From Charina bottae (lineage: Eukaryota > Chordata > Lepidosauria > Squamata > Charinaidae): a DNA stretch of 64,000 bases. Location of the stretch: contig JALMGJ010000002.1 of NCBI GenBank assembly GCA_023362775.1, positions 57,430,914 through 57,494,913 on the forward strand, written 5' to 3'. This document shows, in pieces, positions 22,220 to 32,842 of this stretch; position 1 is the first letter of the stretch; each line of letters starts with the position of its first letter. A program made the translations under genes and the position numbers. The notes under the pieces are model-generated. The model saw nothing but the letters and a program-made list of their open reading frames with translations, did no database searches and was not told where the DNA came from.

Positions 22220-22540
22220 AGTAAACACATACAAGAATGCAGTGGCACATGCATTGTTGCACACCTCCCAGTTTGCCCATATTGCACCACTGTTACGTGA
22301 GCTGCACTGGCTCCCAGTCTCTTTTCTGGGTGCAATTCAAGGTGCTGGTTATCACCTTTAAAGTCCTACATGGCACAGGGCCAGTGTATTTGTGGGACTG
22401 CCTCTCCCTGAGGGTATCTGCCCATTCTACCAGAGCACACTTCAAGGGTGGCCACATGTCAAGTTCCTTCTCTCAAATGTTGCTATCTAGTGGGAGGTAG
22501 GAAGCGTTCCTTCCCCATAGCAACCTCTGCCAGCATACAG
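22220..22540 (+). mobile_element. L2-type LINE RT fragment, degenerate
   Basis: The plus strand encodes LLRELHWLPVSFLG, shifts frame, then continues FKVLVITFKVLHGTGPVYLWD and a SFSQMLLSS-like end. This is the LHWLPV...FK...LHG signature of the L2 family. No 3' UTR remains, because the hAT MITE follows at once. Confidence 0.8.
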
Positions 22541-22545
22541 TATAT

Positions 22546-22904
22546 CAGGGTTTTCCAAACTTTTTCCGTGGTGACACACCAATGGCGGCACGCGAGAAAA
22601 CCCGGAAGTGCCACCGCTGCAGTGGCGTGCAAACACACGGAAGTGCCGCCACCATGGTGGCGGCAGCGCTTCCGGGTGTTTGTGTGCCGCCGCGGTGCTT
22701 TTGGATTTTCACGCGCCACAGCGGTGGTGGCAGCACTGTCCTAGTGTGCCGTGTGAAAACCCGGAAGCACTGATGGTCCGCCGCCGCGTGCACCGCCGCA
22801 CGTGGCAGCAACGCGCCATCAGTGCTTCTGGGTTTTGACGCAACACACCTGGGCCCCACAGGCGACACAATATTGTGTCGTGACACACAGTTTGGAAAGC
22901 TATG
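22546..22904. mobile_element. CpG-rich hAT MITE
   Basis: Ends CAGGGTTTTCCAAACT (22546) and AGTTTGGAAAGCTATG (to 22904) are imperfect inverted repeats. They are flanked by the 8-bp duplication CAGTATAT at 22538-22545 and 22905-22912. GTGACACACC follows inside the left end and CGTGACACACAG precedes the right end. The same terminal pattern is shared by 47490-47723 and 60283-60501. The 359-bp interior is very CpG-rich with several CCCGGAAGT-type motifs and inverted repeats, and no transposase. Confidence 0.9.
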
Positions 22905-22912
22905 CAGTATAT

Positions 22913-23985
22913 AATACTGTTGTTGTTAGTAAATATTTTTTTCAGACTGGACAGATGAAGATGGGGAATTGTACTTTTCAACAAATCTAGAAAGTTGCTA
23001 AATGAACTGTGAGCAGTCTAATGACCATCTAGCAGCCCTGAGCTCTCTGCAATTGTTTTTCCATTCTTTCCATTTTTATTTTGTTATAAGCTCTGGAGAA
23101 GAAAAAAAGACTCACTGCAAAGAACACACGTTGAGCTTTTCATAGGTTAACGAAAGCTATTGATCATCTTGTACCTTTCATTTTTTAAAGAGAAGGACAA
23201 ATGCTACCCTAACTTTGTTTACAGTGTTCTTAAAAAATAGAACCCCTGGATTTGTTTCCAGAGGACTCAGTAGCAAAAATATTTTGCTCCCTCAGCTGTC
23301 CTTCAGACAATGTGATTAATGGAAAGTATCATGTGATGGTTGCCATATAGAAACTCTGAGTGACATTTCCATTATTTTGAACATTAAAGATGATGTGACT
23401 GGAAGCAGTGAATTACAGATTTCTCAAAAAGCTTAATTTCATGTTAATAGGCCATTGGATACAAAAGTTCTGTCATGTTGATGACATTGCCAAAAACAAA
23501 ATGAAAGAGTTGGTTTTTGGCATACTTTTCCACAATAGTTGCTAACTTCTCCTGACTGCTTTATAATGAAAGCACCAATTAGAAAATGGTCCTAGTCATC
23601 ATTTCTCTCTCTTTCTTGCTTTCGAAAATACACTGAGAATATTGGCATACTGCAATTGAGATGATATGCAAAGTCTACTATTGCCAGTGCTTGCTTCTTG
23701 TTCACTAACAAGAATGAAAAGTGTTGTTACAGGTTACTTATGCTGCAAGTTACTTATTTCAGATTACATATTCCATTTTTCAACCATGTAAACAGTAACT
23801 GTAAAGTAAGTTGAGCCCCAAATGACTGTTCTTTATGTGTCTGAACTTTATTTGGCCAACTTCAGTCCCTGAAGAAGTTGCTGGGGAATATTATTGTCCT
23901 GTGAAATAATTTCCCACCTGCCAGCTGGAAAAAAAAACATCAATGCAATAAAGACTCTATGGAATTTAAATTATCATTGCAAAGA
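22913..23985. other. No recognisable feature
   Basis: No motif-bearing frame and no known repeat recognised. Confidence 0.5.
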
Positions 23986-23989
23986 AAAG

Positions 23990-24056
23990 ACATGTTTGTT
24001 TGTTTGTTTGTTTATTTATCATATTTATATCCCACCCATCTCCCTCTCAAGGATTT
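23990..24056 (-). mobile_element. L2-type LINE tail fragment
   Basis: (TTTG)n then TTTATATCCCACCCATCTCC, the complement of the L2 3' terminus. Only the extreme end is present. Confidence 0.55.
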
Positions 24057-24750
24057 TGCATCTCTGCATGTGTTACTGTTCTAAACTTCCATACAATCAC
24101 CTTGTACTAAGGAAGGATAATTAAATTATTTTGAACCTTTTCATTAGTTCTAACCCAATTGTGGCATCTTCTGCTGTAAGAGATTTGCCAGAGATTGGGC
24201 AAGATCTGAATTTAGCCATGTTTAGAGGAGACAGCCCCAAATTAAAGGAATTTAATTAGCCATGGCTATTTTCTCTCATTGATTTTAATGGGTTTCTTCC
24301 AAGCATGATTAAATCTAGATCCAACCCAAGAGGGCTTACTTTGCTACTTCTACTACATCCACCCAAAATAAGTTGGCATTGTTTTCTGAATGGTGTAGCA
24401 CTTTCTTCAACAAGATATTGGAAAAGGGAAACTGCAACTGTTGGTGGCTTGATAAAAACCATTTACTGTACATTGTTTGTCATGCCTAAAGTTGATCAAA
24501 TCTACCTCACTTAGATTCCAATATTGGAATATAAGCTTGGCAACTCTCATTTTAATTCCTTTAAACTTATAGATTTTGAGAATGTGAACAGATATATATA
24601 GAGATGGGAGCTACTATCTGCATATTTGCCCCTAGCCCCACGCAGCTGATTCAACTGGCCAGGACTGGAATAGCCCATAATTAAGAAAGTGATCAATGAC
24701 TATTTCTGGATGCTATGTGCTTTCCTCACCACATATACTGAATAACCCAG
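24057..24750. other. No recognisable feature
   Basis: No gene or repeat family recognised. Confidence 0.45.
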
Positions 24751-24754
24751 GAGT

Positions 24755-25110
24755 TCTGTAATAATTATAGACCAGCTGCAAATATTCATTTACTGAAAAA
24801 GGTGATTAAAAAAGTGTTAATCTCACATCTATAGATGCATCTGATTATCAAGTCCCATTTCAATCAGGTTTTCCACTGGGATTTGATACTGAGACTGGTT
24901 TGGTCATCTAGGTGGATGACATATGCTGAAAACTGAAATGAGGAAGTGTAATTTTAGGCCTCAAGGTGCTGTTTAATACCATGGGCCACAGTATGCTTCT
25001 GGACCTTGGAGGCATTTCTTTGCAGTTGATCTGCTCCTTCCATTTGGGCCAATTCAAGATGACACTGGAAACTACAGGATTCCATTAGCATGCCCAGTAC
25101 GGTTGCTTTT
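24755..25110 (+). mobile_element. Very old L2/CR1-type RT fragment
   Basis: Frame-broken traces of RT motifs on the plus strand: AATAATTATAGACCAGCTGC reads NNYRPAA (the NYRP motif), then a VIKKVL-like helix. CAGGTTTTCCACTGGGATTT recalls the QSGF-GF stretch, GGTGGATGAC reads VDD, and CTGTTTAATACCATGGGCCA recalls the F-T-DH palm motif. Heavily decayed. Confidence 0.5.
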
Positions 25111-25800
25111 TGCCATCCTAATCTAACTAATTATAAGGAAACAATTGGGATACTTAAATATTTCCTACATATTTTCTATGACTGATGAACCCCTCTTTCT
25201 ACACTTGGGTCTTGTGTGAAGATGCTGTCTGCAGCCAGCCGGGTCCCTTTTCCCTTTCTTGGGTCTTGGATGAAGATGTGCTCTCTCTGGGTCTTCAGTT
25301 CTGTTCTTCCAGGGAAGCCACCTGTGGACCTTTCTTCTCCCTCCCTGACCAGGAACTGCCAACTGGTCTGCATACTCATGTAACTTTATTCTCCAACTTT
25401 TCTCTCCAGCCACTCCATTTCACACAGTCCTCTCCTCCTCTCTCTCTCCAACTTTTAGTCAGACCGGCAGCATGTCCCCCAGCAACTGGGGAGGTGTGTG
25501 TCATCCCCAACACCTATATACGAGGCTGGGCCAATGGGACTACTGTCTCTACATCTTCCTACAACAATACTGGCTAGTAGCCAGGTCAGCTCATCAGCCT
25601 TGGGGCAGCTGTGCTGCCCCTCAAGGCCAGAACTGAGTTTCTTTCCCCTTTTCTCACTCCATTTGCTGACTCAGGCCAACAGAACAGCAGTCATACCAGG
25701 CCACTAAAAATCATATGCCACGCTCACAATTTAGTCATCTGTATTACTGCACCATACAATATGGGGTTAACCTTAAAAAAATATTGAGAAGTTCAAACTA
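25111..25800. other. Unassigned; overlapping frames of unclear meaning
   Basis: A 130-codon plus-strand frame (25185-25577) and opposite-strand frames overlap here. None contains a domain motif. A near-repeat CACTTGGGTCTTGTGTGAAG / TTCTTGGGTCTTGGATGAAG at about 25203 and 25257 suggests a local duplication. No coding claim is made. Confidence 0.4.
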
Positions 25801-26232
25801 GTGCAAAATGAGGCAGACAACCAGTCTAAAATACAGAAATTGCTATTTGCTTTCTAGGCATAATGCTCTAAATGGCTTAGAACAAGACTAACTGTAGGAC
25901 TACCTCTCCTGTCTGCCTATTCAATTTTGCAGGACAGGTACTTGAGACTTGTCTTTCAGTCACAAAGGAAAAGGCCTTCTTCCTACCTCACTTTCAGGCT
26001 GTAGAATTTATTCCCTCAAAAGTTCTTTTTACCCATCCCACTCTCTCATCATTTAGGAAGTCTGCTCACATATTCTTTTGCCAGGCTTTTAATTTTTCAT
26101 TGTGAATTAATGTTAATACTGAGTTTAATTTTTAGTTTTAAACTTTATGTGTTCTGTAATGCAATTACTGTAAGCCACCTTGAATCCAGTTCTAATCTGA
26201 ACAGAAAGAGGGATAGAGTTTGAATAAATAAG
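25801..26232 (+). mobile_element. L2-type LINE 3' end, old
   Basis: Decayed C-terminal text (a GLPLLSAYSI-like stretch, then KEKAFFLPHFQAVEFI in place of the family's RAFSAVAPALWN). A 3' UTR with GTAAGCCACCTTGAATCCAG and GAATAAATAAGAAATAA end follows. Confidence 0.6.
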
Positions 26233-27806
26233 AAATAAACTTGATAAGTTTTTTGTTGTTGTTGCCTGGAGTGAAACAACATATACCCTGCTCCCTGATT
26301 TCAATTTCAGAGTAAATTGTAGCCAAGGCTGTTTATTTTTCAATACTTGAAGTAGAAAATCACAGAGCCACCTTTCTCCTGGGAATAAAAACACAACAAT
26401 AATAAATTAAATTACTAGTAATTTTCTATCCAGACTGCCTTTATACTGTATTTGTTTAGGTGCCAAATGAGGGACACTGTCCTGTTTCAACCAGCTTTTT
26501 AAGATATTAAGATATTCCCTTCAATCTGATTTTTTTTACCTGGTGCTGGTTTGTGTTTTCAAAACTAGCAGTTTGCAATTTCATCATATTTGGAAATAAA
26601 TCAATTACACTGAGCAAGACTAGAAGTGAGCTGTAGTTCACAGTTCTCTTTGCCTAACAAAGGGGAAGGCTCTTGGTGAAGCATAAGCTTGGTCTCAAAG
26701 GACATTGATCCTTGATTCAATTCCACATGTCCCAAGAATGTCAGAAATTAGCACTGTGAAAAATTCTGGATTCTGAAACCCTTGGGAACATAGAGATTCA
26801 TTGCTTGTCAAAATGTACAATGCAACTATATAGACCCTTAAGGCGGTATCATTAATGGATTCTTTAGAAGGAATTTAAAAAGTCAGAATTCTCTATTTCG
26901 GGCCTGCTATCTTCATTAATTTAATTAACTTTTAGAGCTCTGTAAGGGTTACTGAATTAAACTGTGCAAAAATGATTGCACACTTAGGAGTTTTGTTGCT
27001 AATTTACTTAGGAAGTCCACAATATATGATGTGGTCGTTAGGTGAGATGCCTTTATTAAGTTAATTAGGTACATCCACAATGATTTCAGTTTGTTAATCT
27101 GTTATAGCTGAATTAAATTTTCAATATGCTACTGAGTATAATTTAATGGAGAAAAACTATGGAGTAGGCACTGTTGGCGACAAGATGTTTGTCTAGAAAG
27201 ACCTTTCTCTATTACATCGGGGATTCTTTTATGTTCCTATGTTCACAATAGCAATATAGTAGTCGCTGGAGGATTTTTATAAAATAATCTTACCCAAACT
27301 AGGAAAATAGTCTCATATTCCAAGCATTGAAAAGGAATAGTAACCTGAATGCAATTTTGAGTGAAATGGCCTACAGTATATTGGTGTACTGTATGTGCAT
27401 GTTTATATGTATGTCTATGAATATAGCTTTGTTTTCTACACAAACTATTTCTTCCCTATCCAGTTCATTCAGTTTGGAAAAGATTTTGTTCTCCCAATCC
27501 CTCTCAGCTTGTTCACTTTCCCTTCTTGTGTTTTATATGCAAATTGTCCAGAGTAGCTAAATGAATTCCAATTGCCCAAACCTTTTAAGTGACCCAGGCT
27601 TTGCCTGACCAGAGCATGAACCCTGGAACAACCATTCATATTAAGATTCCTTCCCTGGCCATGTAAATCAAATGTGTTATAAAGCTAAGTAGGACACTGT
27701 TAAACTTGCAGCCTTTTGTTAGAAAAGGCTTGATTTCTATTAATACTAGTGCAGTGATTTATAAATTGCTGCCTGCAGTGAAATGGATTTTCAGAAATCT
27801 CTGCTT
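26233..27806. other. No recognisable feature
   Basis: About 1.6 kb without assignable elements. Confidence 0.5.
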
Positions 27807-27997
27807 GATTTTATTTATTTATTTAATTTCTATCCCGCCTTTATTATTTTTATAAATAACACAAGGCAGCAAACATACCCAATACTCCTTCCTCCTCCTC
27901 TTTTCCCCACAACAACCACCCTGTGAGATGAGTTGGGCTGAGAGAGTGTGACTGGCCCAAGGTCACCCAGCCGGCTTTCATGCCTAAGGAGGGACTA
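27807..27997 (-). mobile_element. MIR-like SINE, 5'-truncated
   Basis: Complement of the family 3' half: TTTATTTATTTA tail, CTATCCCGCCTTTATTATTT, ACTCCTTCCTCCTCCTCTTT, GGTCACCCAGCCGGCTTTCA. The tRNA head is missing. Confidence 0.88.
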
Positions 27998-28284
27998 TTT
28001 TCATGCCCCTCTTTCATTCCTTTATAGTGGGCGTGAGATACATTTCAGCAAATATTGGATGATGGTGTTTTAAGTTGTAACATCCAAATGTGCACTGAAA
28101 AATTACACCAAGCATATATCATGTTGGAGTTGTAAGTGATGTGGGGCATCCATATTTGCTTTGTCTACTAATAAAAAAAAAGGTTAACGATGTGGCCTGG
28201 GTGACAGGGTCAGCTAATTAAAAATTAGCTGATCTTGGATAGAGCTTCCTTGACCTTCATATAGAACATAATAAGATATTTGAG

Positions 28285-28380
28285 TAAACTCCGAGAGACA
28301 GTGGAGGACAGGAAGGCCTGGTGTGCTATGGTCCATGAGGTCACGAAGAGTCGGACATGACTAAATGACTGAACAACAAA
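28285..28380 (+). mobile_element. BovB 3' terminal fragment
   Basis: GTCCATGAGGTCACGAAGAG, TCGGACATGACTAAATGACT and a GAACAACAAA end match the extreme 3' end of BovB on the plus strand. Short and 5'-truncated. Confidence 0.8.
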
Positions 28381-28552
28381 AAAAGAGTAATAATAAATTA
28401 ACAGTGCAAGACAGGAGTACTTTAGGCAGATGCACTCAACCCTGAAAAATGGTACTTCATTGAAATATTTTTCTATGAATACGGCCTTGATGACTGATGA
28501 TCTGCATTTTTGCATGCCACCTGTTTCCAGCTCTACCTTTAGCTTCATATGT

Positions 28553-28760
28553 TTATTTATTAATTTATTTATTTTCTATCCCACCTTTATTTTTATAAGT
28601 AACTCAAGGTGGCGAACATACCTAATACTCCTTCCTCCTCCTATTTGCCCCACAACAGCAACCCTGTGAGGTGAGTTGGGCTGAGAGAGAGGGACTGGCC
28701 CAAGGTCACCCAGCCGGCTTTCATGCCTAAGACGGAACTGGAACGCACAGTCTCCTGGTT
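28553..28760 (-). mobile_element. MIR-like SINE
   Basis: TTTATTTATT tail, CTATCCCACCTTTATTTTTA, GTGAGGTGAGTTGGGCTGAG, GGTCACCCAGCCGGCTTTCA and CAGTCTCCTGGTTT, so it extends into part of the tRNA-like head. Confidence 0.88.
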
Positions 28761-28811
28761 TATGTTGAAGCATCTGGATCTGCATTTTTGCATGCCATCT
28801 GTTTCCAGCAC

Positions 28812-28968
28812 TACCTTTACTTATTTATTTTATTTATTCATTTTTTATCCCGCTTTATTATTTTTATAAATAACTCAAGGCAGAAAACATACCTAATACT
28901 CCTTCCTCCTCCTATTTTTCCCACAATAACAACCTTGTGAGGTGAGTTGGGCTGAGAGAGAGTGACTA
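28812..28968 (-). mobile_element. MIR-like SINE, duplicated and truncated
   Basis: Second copy in the tandem duplication, ending at GCTGAGAGAGAGTGACTAGC without the core and head. Confidence 0.85.
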
Positions 28969-29221
28969 GCAGCTTCATATATTGAAGAATCTGGATGGAC
29001 ATAACATGATGTGTGCCAGTTGCAGTTAGGAAAATCTTAGCAACAGAATGTTGAATACAAGATAATGCACAAGCATCTGAACAACCTGTAGAAGCCCCCA
29101 TTGTCAGGGAGATAACGGGTGACGAAGGAGGGGGCTCCATCCAGGAGGGGAAGCACATGCGTAGTACTGAATTGCTATCTGTAGCTTGAATCATGTCAAC
29201 TGGATTTCTATTTTCTCAGTG

Positions 29222-29257
29222 GAAACGTTTCGTTCCTTATCCAAGGAGCTTCTTCAG
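29222..29257 (-). ncRNA. Hammerhead-like motif of PLE-A
   Basis: Minus strand: CTGAAGA, AGCTCCTTGGATAAGGAAC, GAAA, CGTTTC. One base of stem II differs from the other copies (AAGGAAC for AAGGAGC), weakening a G-C pair. The invariant core is retained. Confidence 0.55.
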
Positions 29258-29355
29258 TCTGAGCAAAGTTAGTAAGGGAATCCTTAAATATGTTTCTAGG
29301 TGGCTGTGTGACCTTGCACCTGGTGCTAGGTCATGGTTATTTTGAGATGTTATTT

Positions 29356-29620
29356 CTAAGTCCCTTTATCATCTAAAGGAGGATCGTTAAGATCACCATG
29401 CTGCTGTTGAGCTTGCGAAATGGTCTTAATCTTCCTAGGCACAGAAGACAAAGCAGGAAAGAAAATAGGGGAAAGATTGTGCCTGAGGCCCCCACCTCTA
29501 TTCAAGGAAGGATTTTCCAAGTTGGCATAAATGGATTCCTTGACCCCTCTCCCAAACCACCTATCTTCTCTGTCTAAAATGTGAACATTTATGTCCTCAA
29601 ATGAGTGTCCTTTTTCCTTT
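29356..29620 (-). pseudogene. PLE-A ORF C-terminus beyond the BovB insertion
   Basis: Directly after the 12-bp TSD the Penelope frame resumes with GHSFEDINVHILDREDRW and RGVKESIYANLENPSLNRGG, the conserved C-terminus of Penelope proteins after GIY-YIG. It ends at a TAG (29358-29356). With one TSD copy removed the two parts join without a frame change or stop, so BovB landed in an otherwise open frame. The same C-terminal coding sequence begins the fragment at 9006-9115. Confidence 0.88.
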
Positions 29621-29628
29621 GTTGTTGT

Positions 29629-32424
29629 TTATTCGTTCAGTCGTTTCCGACTCTTCGTGACTTCATGGACCAGTCCACGCCAGAGCTTTCTGTCGGCCGT
29701 CACCATCCCCAGCTCCCCAATGGTTGAGTCCGTCACCTCCAGAATAGCATCCATCCATCTTGCCCTTGGTCGGCCCCTCTTCCTTTTGCCTTCCACTTTC
29801 CCTAGCATCAGCTTCTTCTCCAGGGTATCCTGTCTTCTCATTATGTGGCCAAAGTACTTCAGTTTTGCCTTTAATATAATTCCCTCAAGTGAGCAGTCTG
29901 GCTTTATTTCCTGGAGTATGGACTGGTTTGATCTTCTTGCAGTCCAAGGCACTCTCAGAATTTTCCTCCAACACCACAGTTCAAAAGCATCTATCTTCCT
30001 TCGCTCAGCCTTCCTTATGGTCCAGCTCTCACAGCCATAGGTTACTACGGGGAATACCATTGCTTTAACTATGTGGACCTTTGTTGTCAGTGTGATGTCT
30101 CTGCTCTTAACTATTTTATCAAGTTTTGCCATTGCTCTCCTCCCAAGAAGTAGACGTCTTCTGATTTCCTGGCTGCAGTCAGCGTCTGCAGTAATATTTG
30201 CGCCTAGAAATACAAAGTCTGTCACTGCCTCCACTTTTTCTCCCTCTATTTGCCAGTCATCAATCAAGCTCGTTGCCATAATCTTGGTTTTTTTGAGGTT
30301 TAACTGCAACCCAGCTTTTGCACTTTCTTCTTTCACCTTCGTCATAAGGCTCCTCAACTCCTCCTTGCTTTCCGCCATCAAAGTGGTATCATCTGCATAT
30401 CTGAGATTGTTAATGTTTCTTCCAGCGATTTTAACTCCAGCCTTGGATTCCTCAAGCCCAGCATGTCGCATGATGTGTTCTGCGTACAGGTTGAATAGGT
30501 AGGGTGAGAGTATACAGCCCTGCCGTACTCCTTTCCCAATCTTAAACCAGTCCGTTGTTCCGTGCTCTGTTCTTACCGTTGCTACTTGGTCGTTATACAG
30601 ATTCCTCAGGAGGCAGACAAGATGACTTGGTATCCCCATACCACCAAGAACTTGCCACAATTTGTTATGATCCACACAGTCAAAGGCTTTAGAATAGTCA
30701 ATAAAACAGAAATAGATGTTTTTCTGAAATTCCCTGGCTTTCTCCATTATCCAGCGGATATTGGCAATTTGGTCTCTAGTTCCTCTGCCTTTTCTAAACC
30801 CAGCTTGTACATCTGGCAATTCTCGCTCCATGAATTGCTGGAGTCTACCTTGCAAGATCTTGAGCATTACCTTACTGGCATGTGAAATAAGTGCCACTGT
30901 TCGATAGTTTGAACATTCTTTAGTGCTTCCCTTTTTTGGTATGGGGATATAAGTTGATTTTTTCCAATCTGATGGCCATTCTTGTGTTTTCCAAATTTGC
31001 TGGCATATGGCATGCATCACCTTGACAGCATCATCTTGCAAGATTTTAAACAGTTCAGCTGGGATACCATCGTCTCCTGCTGCCTTGTTATTAGCAATGC
31101 TTCTTAAGGCCCATTCAACCTCACTCTTCAGGATGTCTGGCTCTAACTCACTGACCACACCGTCAAAGCTATCTCCAATATTATTATCCTTCCTATACAG
31201 ATCTTCCGTATATTCTTGCCACCTTTTCTTGATCTCTTCTGCTTCTGTTAGGTCCTTACCATCTTTGTTTTTGATCATACCCATTTTTGCCTGGAATTTA
31301 CCTCCGATGTTTCTAATTTTCTGGAAGAGGTCTCTTGTCCTTCCTATTCTATTGTCTTCTTCCACTTCCGCACATTGCTTGTTTAAAAATAATTCCTTAT
31401 CTCTTCTGGCTAACCTCTGGAATTTTGCATTTAATTGGGCATATCTCCCCCTATCACTGTTGCCTTTTGCTTTCCTTCTTTCTTGGGCTACTTCCAGTGT
31501 TTCAGCAGACAGCCATCTTGCCTTCTTGGTTTTCTTTTTCTTTGGGACGTTTTTTGCTGCCTCCTCCTGAACAATGTTGCGAACTTCTGTCCATAGTTCT
31601 TCTGGGACCCTATCTACTAAATCTAGTCCCTTAAATCTATTCTTCACCTCCACTGCATATTCCTTAGGAATATTAGTGAGCTCATATCTAACTGATCTGT
31701 GGGTCTTCCCTATTCTCTTTAGTCTGATTCTAAATTTTGCAATAAGAAGTTCGTGATCTGAACTACAGTCAGCTCCAGGTCTTGTTTTTACCGACTGTAT
31801 AGATGTCCTCCACCTTTGGCTGCAAAGGATGTAGTCAATCTGATTTCGGTGTCGACCATCTGGTGAAGTCCATGTATAAAGTCGTCTTTTAGGTTGTTGG
31901 AAGAGAGTGTTTGTTATGCACAGTGAGTTGTCTTGGCAAAATTCTATCAGCCTATGTCCTGCTTCATTTTGTTCTCCCAGACCATGCTTGCCTGTAATTC
32001 CAGGTGTCGTCTGACTACCCACCTTAGCATTCCAGTCTCCTGTAATGAAAATAACATCTCTTTTTGGTGTATTATCTAGTAGGTGCTGCAGATCCTCATA
32101 GAACTGATCTACTTCTGCTTCTTCAGCATCTGTGGTTGGGGCGTATATTTGGATCACTGTGATGTTAAATGGCTTACCCTGAATTCGAATTGAGATCATT
32201 CTATCGTTTTTTGGATTGTATCCAAGCACTGCTTTAGCCACTTTATTATTAATTATGAAGGCTACTCCATTTCTTCTGTGGTCCTCTTGTCCACAGTAGT
32301 AGATCTGGTGGTCATCTGATGTGAAGTGGCCCATCCCAGTCCATTTCAGTTCACTGACACCTAAAATGTCTATATTTAATCTTGACATCTCACCAATAAC
32401 CACATCCAATTTGCCCTGGCTCAT
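29629..32424 (-). CDS. BovB endonuclease-reverse transcriptase, open 931 codons
   Basis: Encodes the enzyme that nicks DNA and reverse-transcribes BovB RNA in place. APE-type endonuclease motifs: ELKWTG (about residue 25), TGDWNAKVG (about 125) and SDHELL (about 222). RT motifs: YRTVALISHASKVMLK, YFCFIDYSKAFDCVDH (about 570), GKGVRQGCILSPYLFNLY, and LRYADDTTLM with catalytic YADD at about 675 (30389-30400). The C-terminal part has AKLKYFGHIMRR and GRPRARWMD. No stop or frameshift lies between 32478 and 29629. The first ATG in this open stretch follows the endonuclease motif WNVRS, which is in frame upstream but cut off from the earlier ATG by a TGA at 32481-32479. As it stands the protein would lack the first endonuclease strand. 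Confidence 0.9.
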   Translation of the reverse strand: MSQGKLDVVIGEMSRLNIDILGVSELKWTGMGHFTSDDHQIYYCGQEDHRRNGVAFIINNKVAKAVLGYNPKNDRMISIRIQGKPFNITVIQIYAPTTDAEEAEVDQFYEDLQHLLDNTPKRDVIFITGDWNAKVGSQTTPGITGKHGLGEQNEAGHRLIEFCQDNSLCITNTLFQQPKRRLYTWTSPDGRHRNQIDYILCSQRWRTSIQSVKTRPGADCSSDHELLIAKFRIRLKRIGKTHRSVRYELTNIPKEYAVEVKNRFKGLDLVDRVPEELWTEVRNIVQEEAAKNVPKKKKTKKARWLSAETLEVAQERRKAKGNSDRGRYAQLNAKFQRLARRDKELFLNKQCAEVEEDNRIGRTRDLFQKIRNIGGKFQAKMGMIKNKDGKDLTEAEEIKKRWQEYTEDLYRKDNNIGDSFDGVVSELEPDILKSEVEWALRSIANNKAAGDDGIPAELFKILQDDAVKVMHAICQQIWKTQEWPSDWKKSTYIPIPKKGSTKECSNYRTVALISHASKVMLKILQGRLQQFMERELPDVQAGFRKGRGTRDQIANIRWIMEKAREFQKNIYFCFIDYSKAFDCVDHNKLWQVLGGMGIPSHLVCLLRNLYNDQVATVRTEHGTTDWFKIGKGVRQGCILSPYLFNLYAEHIMRHAGLEESKAGVKIAGRNINNLRYADDTTLMAESKEELRSLMTKVKEESAKAGLQLNLKKTKIMATSLIDDWQIEGEKVEAVTDFVFLGANITADADCSQEIRRRLLLGRRAMAKLDKIVKSRDITLTTKVHIVKAMVFPVVTYGCESWTIRKAERRKIDAFELWCWRKILRVPWTARRSNQSILQEIKPDCSLEGIILKAKLKYFGHIMRRQDTLEKKLMLGKVEGKRKRGRPRARWMDAILEVTDSTIGELGMVTADRKLWRGLVHEVTKSRKRLNE

Positions 32425-32478
32425 AGATCTTACATTCCAGGTTCCTATGGTGTGTTGATCTTTAGAACATCGGATTCG

Positions 32479-32661
32479 TCATTCACCACCAGCACCGTCG
32501 GCCGCTAGCCGTCCTTTCGGCTTTGAGCTAGCTGCGTCATCACATCTGGGGCTAGTTGAACGTATCCTCTGTTCCTCCCCAGTAGCATTTTGACCATCTT
32601 CCGACCTGGGAGTCCCATCTTCCGATGGTATACCGACATATCTTTGGTTGTACTGATCCAT
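32479..32661 (-). pseudogene. BovB ORF N-terminal piece ended by TGA
   Basis: Begins MDQYNQRYVGIPSEDG and runs through GQNATGEEQR and SSKPKGRL, parallel to the N-terminal stretch of the older copy at 1-2.5 kb (VQNATGEERR, GPKPKGRS). It ends in a TGA at 32481-32479, exactly in frame with the 931-codon frame downstream. The older copy reads through this point, so the TGA is a private nonsense change. Confidence 0.8.
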
Positions 32662-32842
32662 TTAGTTTTCATGGCAAGAATACTGGGGTGGGTTGCCATT
32701 ACCTTCCCCAGGGATCGTATTTAGTCTGACCTCTCTGCCACGACCTTCCCGTCTTGGGTGTCCCTTCACGGTTTAGCTCATGGTTTCATTGAGGTGCTCA
32801 AGCTCCAGCACCACGACAAGGTAACGATCTCCTTTGCTGGAG

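Larger units (their letters stand above)
28499..28979. repeat. 278-bp offset tandem duplication with two SINE copies
   Basis: GATCTGCATTTTTGCATGCC begins at 28499 and again at 28777, followed each time by CTGTTTCCAG and then a minus-strand MIR-like SINE (28553-28760 and 28812-28968). AGCTTCATAT ends both the unique part of unit 1 and the second unit. The second SINE is shorter, lacking the head. A host stretch and its SINE were duplicated together. Confidence 0.75.
29621..32842 (-). mobile_element. Full-length BovB (RTE clade) LINE
   Basis: A 3222-bp minus-strand element with exact 12-bp target duplications (CCTTTTTCCTTT on plus) at 29609-29620 and 32843-32854. The 5' UTR starts at the duplication (GGAGATCGTTACCTTGTCGT, after CTCCAGCAAA) and the 3' end is GAATAAACAACAAC. 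The length is that expected for a complete BovB. Only the extreme 3' region is shared with the Sauria SINEs in this window, consistent with BovB supplying their machinery. Confidence 0.95.

Noticed and set aside
25185..25577. 130-codon frame with a possible signal-like start
   Set aside because: No domain, no conserved motif and no splice context. Overlapping frames of similar length occur on the other strand.
32773..32842. Apparent C-terminal extension of the Penelope protein (KGDRYLVVVLELEHLNETMS)
   Set aside because: These codons are the BovB 5' UTR read through from the interrupted PLE; they are not part of the Penelope protein.
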